Below, one piece after another: positions 7,371-12,095 of a stretch of DNA of 12,095 bases. Positions within the stretch are counted from its first letter, which is position 1, and every line of letters starts with the position of its first letter. The DNA comes from Thermoanaerobacterales bacterium UBA4880 (GTDB taxonomy: Bacteria > Bacillota > Thermoanaerobacteria > Thermoanaerobacterales > UBA4877): contig DHDI01000013.1 in NCBI GenBank assembly GCA_002399285.1, positions 141,776 to 153,870 on the forward strand. The letters are read 5' to 3'. The notes under the pieces were generated by a model, which saw only the letters and a list, made by a program, of their open reading frames with translations, searched no databases and was not told where the DNA came from. The position numbers and the translations under genes were made by a program.

Positions 7371-7398
7371 TTGTGATTTTATTGGGTTTCGAGATAAT
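7371..7398 (+). promoter_or_regulatory. Weak candidate promoter of the holin-like/gpr cluster
   Basis: TTGTGA (7371-7376), 16 bases, and GATAAT (7393-7398) resemble a sigma-A promoter about 50 bases before the ATG at 7450. I expected a forespore (sigma-F or sigma-G) promoter because of gpr. GCATA at 7403-7407 resembles a sigma-F/G -35, but its -10 would fall on the ribosome binding site, so it is not usable. Confidence 0.3.
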
Positions 7399-7449
7399 AA
7401 TGGCATAAAAATAATGAAAATGGTAAATATAAAAACGGAGGTGATTATA

Positions 7450-7776
7450 ATGATAGGTGCAGTGATAAGATTCATTGTATCGGCAATAGTTTTGATGGTT
7501 GTTGGGTTTATAGTACCGGGGTTCAGTGTGTCTGGGTTCTGGGGAGCTCTTATCGCAGCTTTGGTCATAGCAGGCCTGGGATATGTGGCAGAGCTTTTGC
7601 TCGGCAAGAGGATATCTCCTCATGGGAGGGGGATTGTGGGATTCGTCGTATCGGCTGTCGTAATATATATCGCTCAATTTATAGTCCCCACAATTCACAC
7701 AAACATATTGGGCGCCCTGATAGCAGCCTTCGTAATAGGCATAATCGACGCCTTTGTACCAACGGAATTGAGGTAA
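7450..7776 (+). CDS. Phage-holin-like four-helix membrane protein (YvlD type)
   Basis: This is a 108-residue, almost wholly hydrophobic protein resembling the holin family 4_2/YvlD group (COG1950). Four membrane segments are visible (about 4-22, 29-50, 60-79, 84-103). They arise from an internal duplication: FIVPGFSVSGFWGALIAALV (20-39) echoes FIVPTIHTNILGALIAAFV (77-95). The start is ATG 7450, preceded by GGAGGTGAT (7437-7445); an upstream ATG at 7414 is in frame but has no site. Its stop is three bases before the gpr ATG, so the two are almost certainly cotranscribed and coupled. Despite the family name there is no phage context. A role in the spore or forespore membrane is an inference from the link to gpr; no biochemical function can be read from the sequence. 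Confidence 0.8.
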   Translation: MIGAVIRFIVSAIVLMVVGFIVPGFSVSGFWGALIAALVIAGLGYVAELLLGKRISPHGRGIVGFVVSAVVIYIAQFIVPTIHTNILGALIAAFVIGIIDAFVPTELR

Positions 7777-7779
7777 GGG

Positions 7780-8736
7780 ATGGATACATCTTCCATACAC
7801 ACAGATCTTGCGATTGAGGCGAGGGAGCTTTACAAGGAAGGCTCGGGACAGGAGGCGCCTGGAGTAGAGGTGGAGGAGGTCGATGCCGGCGATGCAAAGG
7901 TGAGCCGCGTTAACGTCTTTAATGAAATAGGTTCCAAGAATATGGGAAAGCCTATAGGTCATTATATAACCATAGAGGCACCCGGGCTCATGGATAATTC
8001 GCCAAATTATAATGACGGAGTGTCTAAACTGCTTACGGTAGAGTTGAAAAACCTATTGAAATTATCGGATAAAAGTACGGTCCTCATTGTCGGACTGGGC
8101 AATTGGAATATAACGGCCGATTCACTCGGCCCTAAGGTCGTATCCAGAGTACAGGTGACAAGGCAGATTTTTCAGTATGCCCCTATGGAAATAGGCGAAG
8201 GCTACAGGCCGGTATGCGCCATAGCCCCGGGCGTTTTGGGAATCACGGGGATCGAGACCAGCGATATAATAAGGGGCATAGTGGACAGGATCAAGCCGGA
8301 TGTGGTAATTGCCATCGATGCGCTGGCTTCAAGAAGGCTTACAAGGGTAAACACAACCATACAGATAACGGACACGGGGATCAATCCCGGTTCAGGCCTG
8401 GGGAATTACAGGACGCCATTAAACTACGGCAGTCTTGGCATTCCGGTGATCGCAATAGGCATGCCTACGGTGGTGGACGCCGCAACGGTGGCAAGAGATG
8501 CAATCCAGATGCTGATAGATTCCAGGAATAAAAGAGGAGAGGGTTCCGAGGGATATCAGTTTATGGACAACTTAAACGAGGAACAGAAATACAGCATGAT
8601 AAAGGAGGTGCTGACTCCATTTGAAGCTAATCTTGTGGTAACTCCCAAGGAAGCCGACGAGCTTATCGACAACATATCCGGTATAATATCTAAAGGGCTG
8701 GACTCGGCTATTCATCCGGCTATGGCAAATATATAG
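7780..8736 (+). CDS. gpr: GPR spore germination protease
   Basis: GPR is an atypical aspartic protease (family A25) that degrades small acid-soluble spore proteins in the spore core at germination. It is made in the forespore as an inactive zymogen. The protein is 318 residues, shorter than the roughly 370 of Bacillus because a C-terminal insert before the final conserved block is reduced. It carries the self-processing sequence HTDLAIEA. By analogy with Bacillus the cut falls at D9/L10, giving a pro-peptide of only nine residues (about 15 in Bacillus megaterium). Catalytic aspartates correspond to D114 in NITADSLGPK and D180 in IAIDALASR. GITGIETSDI, the GSGLGN loop, IGMPTVVDA and the C-terminal VTPKEAD block are conserved. 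GAGGT precedes the ATG. It follows the holin-like gene by three bases. Confidence 0.96.
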   Translation: MDTSSIHTDLAIEARELYKEGSGQEAPGVEVEEVDAGDAKVSRVNVFNEIGSKNMGKPIGHYITIEAPGLMDNSPNYNDGVSKLLTVELKNLLKLSDKSTVLIVGLGNWNITADSLGPKVVSRVQVTRQIFQYAPMEIGEGYRPVCAIAPGVLGITGIETSDIIRGIVDRIKPDVVIAIDALASRRLTRVNTTIQITDTGINPGSGLGNYRTPLNYGSLGIPVIAIGMPTVVDAATVARDAIQMLIDSRNKRGEGSEGYQFMDNLNEEQKYSMIKEVLTPFEANLVVTPKEADELIDNISGIISKGLDSAIHPAMANI

Positions 8737-8744
8737 AATAATGG

Positions 8745-8789
8745 CACCCTCTTTTGAATATATCTTTTTTAAGATTGCAAAAGAGGGTG
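8745..8789 (+). promoter_or_regulatory. 12-bp perfect hairpin hiding the spoIIP ribosome binding site
   Basis: CACCCTCTTTTG (8745-8756) and CAAAAGAGGGTG (8778-8789) are perfectly complementary. The 21-base loop holds a further ATCTT/AAGAT stem (8762-8766, 8771-8775) around TTTT. The hairpin begins eight bases after the gpr stop and is followed by TTTAATTTG. Its right arm contains GAGGGTG, the only good ribosome binding site for spoIIP (TTG 8796). It can therefore act as a weak intrinsic terminator, as a translational lock, or both. A 17-codon frame (ATG 8741 to TAA 8794) runs right through it. The structure is seen directly; the regulatory role is inferred. Confidence 0.75.
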
Positions 8790-8795
8790 TTTAAT

Positions 8796-9953
8796 TTGTC
8801 TAAAGTACATTATGTAAAATTTTCGACCATTTGGTTTTATATTGGCATCTGTATTGTCATATTATGTATGATCGGCGGCGTAACTCTATTTTTTACACCG
8901 GATAGGTCTGTCACTGCCGATACCATCAGCGGTCGAAAGGAAATTTTCACGGACGATATGCTTAAATATTTTATCAATGCCGCATCCCCGACAATAGAGA
9001 CTTTATACAGAGAATGTGGCCTGCTTCCCGATTATGACATGAGGGTTTCGCTGATAAGATATGCGGCGGATATCGACATTAAGGAGCCGCTGTCCATATT
9101 AAAGAATCAATTGCCAGTATTGGGAATGGTAGATGTGAAAAATGCGTCTGCAGTTCAGGAGAAAGATAATACCCTGCCCGAAAAACCTGCGGAGGATGAT
9201 GAACCGAAGGCCCGGCCTGATAATGCGGCAGATGACCAGGAGATAGACGAGACGGCCGTGGTCGATTCCGATAAGCCCCTTGTTCTCATATATCATACTC
9301 ATACAAGGGAAGCCTATATATCAAAATATAAGGTGGACGATGTGGACAGGACTTTAGATCCAAAGAATAACGTGGTAAGGATAGGGGAAGAGTTAAAAAA
9401 GTACTTGGAGCAGCAGGGCATTTCAGTCATACATGACGAGACGGTCTACGATGTGCCATACGACAATTCGTACGGCAGGTCAAGCGAGGGTATTAAAAAA
9501 ATATTGCAGAAATATCCCACGATCAAATACGCTTTTGACGTACACAGGGACGCCTTTGCGGAAGTGATAACCAAGAATACCTCCGAAATTCCCAGTGTTG
9601 ACAAGCTTCCCAATAAGGCTTTCAGACAGAAGTACGTCATGAATTATAATGACAAAAAGATAGCCAAGATCATGTGGGTCGTGGGCACAAGGAGAACGGA
9701 TCAACAAAAGGAAGACTGGCATCTCAACCTGGCCTTTGCACAGAGGCTGCATCAGACGCTAAATCAGGCGGTGAAGGGCATGAGCATAAATGTTGAGACC
9801 AAACCCTATGGCAGCTATAATCAGGAAGTGCTGCCCAACGCTGCTCTTATAGAGGTAGGCAGCAATCATAATACCTTGGACGAGGCGCTTAATAGTGCGC
9901 AATATGTTGCCGAGGCTATAGCCAAGGTCATTAATGAAATTGAAAAGAGGTAG
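8796..9953 (+). CDS. spoIIP: Stage II sporulation protein P (peptidoglycan hydrolase)
   Basis: SpoIIP works with SpoIID and SpoIIM in the mother-cell membrane, cleaving cell wall as amidase and endopeptidase to thin the septum and drive engulfment. From the TTG at 8796 it has 385 residues: a membrane anchor (about 10-33), an N-terminal region with a LYREC-containing helix, an acidic low-complexity linker (about 118-160) and the SpoIIP catalytic domain. Likely zinc ligands are in YHTHTREAY (H167, E172), DVHRDA (H250) and IEVGSNHNT (E353 as the general base/ligand position of amidase_3-like folds). The TTG at 8796 is chosen because GAGGG ends eight bases upstream; the longer frame from 8754 begins inside a hairpin arm and lacks a site. 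It is followed after seven bases by a small membrane gene. Confidence 0.93.
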   Translation: MSKVHYVKFSTIWFYIGICIVILCMIGGVTLFFTPDRSVTADTISGRKEIFTDDMLKYFINAASPTIETLYRECGLLPDYDMRVSLIRYAADIDIKEPLSILKNQLPVLGMVDVKNASAVQEKDNTLPEKPAEDDEPKARPDNAADDQEIDETAVVDSDKPLVLIYHTHTREAYISKYKVDDVDRTLDPKNNVVRIGEELKKYLEQQGISVIHDETVYDVPYDNSYGRSSEGIKKILQKYPTIKYAFDVHRDAFAEVITKNTSEIPSVDKLPNKAFRQKYVMNYNDKKIAKIMWVVGTRRTDQQKEDWHLNLAFAQRLHQTLNQAVKGMSINVETKPYGSYNQEVLPNAALIEVGSNHNTLDEALNSAQYVAEAIAKVINEIEKR

Positions 9954-9960
9954 CAATGAC

Positions 9961-10191
9961 ATGAGCAGGATAGAGGAGAACAGGAGAGATAAACTAATTT
10001 TCAAGCGCCGGGTCTGTTTTACGCTTACGTTATTTTTATTTATGACCGCGGGCCTTTTCGTGGTGGACTATTTCTTTTATAAGAATATTGAAGGCATGGA
10101 ATCGATCAATATCTTTAATATTTTAAACCGCGGAGATCGTTTCAAACTTATTCTGTTTGGAAGGGAATTGATGGACATACCGATAAAATAA
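9961..10191 (+). CDS. Small single-pass membrane protein, unknown function
   Basis: This protein of 76 residues has a basic N-terminus (RRDKLIFKRR, about 8-17), one membrane helix (about 18-36) and a short hydrophilic tail with NIFNILNRGDRFKLILFGRE. It should insert with the tail outside by the positive-inside rule. I do not recognise a family. It sits seven bases after the spoIIP stop and is the last gene before a strong terminator, so it is in the spoIIP transcript. Its place between spoIIP and lepA is that of yqxA in Bacillus subtilis, though I cannot show homology. ATG 9961 is supported by AGAGG at 9946-9950; the in-frame ATG at 9934 lies inside spoIIP and has no site. A sporulation role is inferred from position only. 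Confidence 0.65.
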   Translation: MSRIEENRRDKLIFKRRVCFTLTLFLFMTAGLFVVDYFFYKNIEGMESINIFNILNRGDRFKLILFGRELMDIPIK

Positions 10192-10218
10192 CGCAATCGT
10201 TTTATATATATTGCAATG

Positions 10219-10250
10219 AAAGGCGTGGTATAAAGCCATGCCTTTTTATT
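10219..10250 (+). terminator. Intrinsic terminator of the gpr-spoIIP cluster
   Basis: AAAGGCGTGG and CCATGCCTTT form a 10-bp stem with one G-T pair around the loop TATAAAG, followed by TTATTTG, giving a continuous T-rich run. It lies 27 bases after the small membrane gene and immediately before the lepA promoter, separating the two units. Confidence 0.85.
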
Positions 10251-10279
10251 TGGGTAAGGAAAATCTTTTATGCTATAAT
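10250..10279 (+). promoter_or_regulatory. lepA promoter with extended -10
   Basis: TGC-TATAAT (10271-10279) is a perfect extended -10. A -35-like TTGGGT (10250-10255) is 18 bases upstream, touching the terminator tail. A second TATAAT at 10294-10299 has no -35. Transcription from the first would start near 10286, giving a leader of about 80 bases that holds only a weak AACAG/CTGTT hairpin (about 10300-10317). Confidence 0.6.
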
Positions 10280-10365
10280 ATATATCTATGATATATAATA
10301 ACAGCGGAACTTCTGTTTTATATCAGAATTCGATTTTGTAAAAAGCGGAAATAAGGGGAAAAAAT

Positions 10366-12095
10366 ATGATAACAGAAAGACAAAAGAATATCAGGAATTT
10401 TTGCATAATAGCTCATATAGATCACGGCAAATCTACCCTGGCCGACAGGCTGATAGAAAAAACCGGGGTGCTCACGGAGAGGGAAATGCAGGATCAGGTA
10501 CTTGACAGCATGGACCTTGAGCGTGAGAGAGGCATAACCATTAAGCTGCAGCCGGCAAGATTGGTATACAATGCCGACAATGGTCAGGAATATGTATTGA
10601 ACCTCATTGATACCCCCGGTCACGTGGATTTTACCTATGAGGTATCCAGAAGCCTGTCGGCGTGCGAAGGGGCGCTTTTGGTCATAGACGCTACGCAGGG
10701 AATAGAAGCTCAGACATTGGCGAATACCTATCTTGCGATGGATCATGACCTTACGCTGATACCGGTGATAAACAAGATTGATCTGCCCAGCGCCCAGCCG
10801 GACATGGTAAAAGAGGAGATCGAAAACGTGCTGGGCATCGATTCTTCCGAGGCCGTCCTTGCATCCGCCAAAGAGGGTATAGGCATCGATGAGATCCTCC
10901 AGGCCATTGTGAGCAGGATACCTTATCCCGAGGGTGACGAGGATGCTCCGCTCAGAGCGCTTATATTTGACTCTTACTATGATAATTATAAGGGAGCGAT
11001 CGCCTTCGTCAGGGTCAAGGAGGGCAGTATCAAAGTCGGCACGATGATAAAGATGATGTCTACGGGCAAGGTATTTGAAATCACGGAGGTAGGTGTGTTC
11101 CGTCCCAAGCCGGTACCGTGCGACGGTCTTAAGTCAGGCGATGTGGGATATGTAGCGGCAAGTATTAAGAATGTCTCGGACACCCGGGTGGGGGATACGA
11201 TCACCGATGAAGAAAATCCCGCCGTGCATCCGCTTCCCGGTTTTAAACGTATACCTCCCATGGTGTTCTCCAGCGTTTATCCCTATGACAGCAGTAAGTA
11301 CGAGGATCTGAAAGTGGCTTTGGAGAAACTTCAGCTGAACGACGCGTCGCTGTCATTTGAACCGGACAATTCCATAGCCTTGGGTTTTGGTTTCAGATGT
11401 GGTTTTCTGGGACTGCTGCACATGGATATTATTCAGGAGCGCCTGGAAAGGGAATATGATCTCGAGATCATTACGACGGCGCCGAGCGTTGTCTACCGTA
11501 TAACCAAGACAAACGGCGAAGTGCTGTACATGGACAATCCCACCAATTTTCCTAATCCCACCGAGATCGAGCAAATGGAAGAGCCCATTGCCGACTCGAC
11601 CATAATGCTTCCAAAGGACTATGTGGGGGCAATTATGGAGCTCTGCCAAGAACGCAGGGGAGTATACAAGGGAATGCAGTATCTGGATGAGAACAGGGTC
11701 ATGCTGGAGTATGAGCTGCCGCTGAACGAGATAATTTACGACTTTTTTGATGCGCTGAAGTCGCGCTCGCGTGGCTATGCCTCACTGGATTATGATCTCA
11801 AGGGGTATCAGCAGTCGGCGCTGACTAAACTGGATATTTTGGTCAACGGACAGGCGGTGGATGCCCTTTCGATAATAGTGCACAAGGACAAGGCATATGA
11901 CAGGGCCAGGAAAATTGCAAAGAGTTTGAAGGAATCCATCCCGAGACAGCTTTTTGAGATACCTATACAGGCTACGATAGGGTCCAAGATCATAGCGAGG
12001 GAGACCGTAAAGGCATTGAGGAAGGACGTGCTCGCCAAGTGCTACGGCGGAGATGTTACGCGGAAGAAGAAGCTTCTTGAAAAACAAAAGGAAGG
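10366..12095 (+). CDS. lepA: Elongation factor 4 (LepA), 3' end cut by window edge
   Basis: LepA/EF4 is a ribosome-associated translational GTPase that acts on the elongating or initiating ribosome; its exact role is debated. The frame is open from ATG 10366 to the window end (576 codons plus two bases). The family is about 600 residues, so roughly 25 codons are missing to the right. The GTPase motifs are complete: G1 AHIDHGKST (16-24), G2 RGITIK (55-60, T58), G3 DTPGH (82-86, H86 catalytic), G4 NKID (136-139) and G5 SAK (167-169). Domain II, the EF-G-like domains III and V, and the LepA-specific C-terminal domain ([11 protein letters not shown], then [29 protein letters not shown] in pieces) follow. 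AGGGG (10354-10358) is seven bases before the ATG. It has its own promoter. Confidence 0.97.
   Translation, partial: MITERQKNIRNFCIIAHIDHGKSTLADRLIEKTGVLTEREMQDQVLDSMDLERERGITIKLQPARLVYNADNGQEYVLNLIDTPGHVDFTYEVSRSLSACEGALLVIDATQGIEAQTLANTYLAMDHDLTLIPVINKIDLPSAQPDMVKEEIENVLGIDSSEAVLASAKEGIGIDEILQAIVSRIPYPEGDEDAPLRALIFDSYYDNYKGAIAFVRVKEGSIKVGTMIKMMSTGKVFEITEVGVFRPKPVPCDGLKSGDVGYVAASIKNVSDTRVGDTITDEENPAVHPLPGFKRIPPMVFSSVYPYDSSKYEDLKVALEKLQLNDASLSFEPDNSIALGFGFRCGFLGLLHMDIIQERLEREYDLEIITTAPSVVYRITKTNGEVLYMDNPTNFPNPTEIEQMEEPIADSTIMLPKDYVGAIMELCQERRGVYKGMQYLDENRVMLEYELPLNEIIYDFFDALKSRSRGYASLDYDLKGYQQSALTKLDILVNGQAVDALSIIVHKDKAYDRARKIAKSLKESIPRQLFEIPIQATIGSKIIARETVKALRKDVLAKCYGGDVTRKKKLLEKQKE

Noticed and set aside
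7403..7431. A forespore sigma-F/sigma-G promoter (GCATA, then GGTAAATATA)
   Set aside because: The spacer is 14 bases, shorter than expected, and transcription would start on the ribosome binding site of the gene at 7450.
7267..7962. A 231-codon minus-strand frame across the holin-like gene and the gpr start
   Set aside because: It is antisense to two convincing genes, has an odd Tyr/His/Cys-rich composition, no ribosome binding site and no family resemblance. It is a shadow frame.
8754..8795. The longer spoIIP start at TTG 8754, or GTG 8787
   Set aside because: TTG 8754 is inside the left arm of the hairpin with no ribosome binding site, and GTG 8787 lies within the GAGGGTG site itself. 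TTG 8796 has ideal spacing.
1..12095. CRISPR arrays, tRNA or rRNA genes, insertion sequences and phage genes
   Set aside because: None of the expected repeats, cloverleaf patterns, transposases or integrases were seen on reading both strands. The holin-like gene stands in a sporulation context, not a prophage.

Overview
The window looks like chromosomal DNA of an anaerobic, spore-forming member of the Firmicutes, most likely class Clostridia. It carries gpr and spoIIP, which are restricted to endospore formers. The ribosome binding sites are strong GGAGG-type, TTG and GTG starts are common, and the gene order comEC-holA-rpsT-gpr-spoIIP-(small membrane gene)-lepA is the conserved block known from Bacillus subtilis and many Clostridia. 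I cannot name the genus from sequence alone.

Layout. Positions 52-2652 hold a Ca2+-type P-type ATPase, and 2742-3242 hold the substrate-binding (S) subunit of an ECF vitamin transporter without local partner subunits. Positions 3243-3450 hold a promoter-like sequence and a short ORF that looks like the leftover N-terminus of a metallo-beta-lactamase-fold hydrolase. It runs into comEC (DNA uptake channel, about 3451-5772), which overlaps holA (DNA polymerase III delta subunit, 5762-6721). The convergent holA/rpsT junction (6722-6958) contains a compact palindromic element with 10-bp terminal inverted repeats, ended on the rpsT side by a terminator-like hairpin. rpsT (ribosomal protein bS20) is on the minus strand and starts at a TTG.

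Divergently from rpsT runs a sporulation cluster: a four-helix holin-like membrane protein, gpr (spore germination protease), a long perfect hairpin, spoIIP (engulfment peptidoglycan hydrolase) and a 76-residue single-pass membrane protein. This cluster ends in a clear intrinsic terminator. lepA (EF4) then starts from its own extended -10 promoter and runs off the right edge about 25 codons short.

Most of this is ordinary core and sporulation gene content; I do not see a new multigene system. The observations most worth a second look are regulatory or structural. First, the 12-bp hairpin between gpr and spoIIP buries the spoIIP ribosome binding site, and a 17-codon reading frame threads through it. 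Second, the palindromic element in the holA/rpsT junction has competing hairpins. Third, a possible hydrolase remnant sits in front of comEC.
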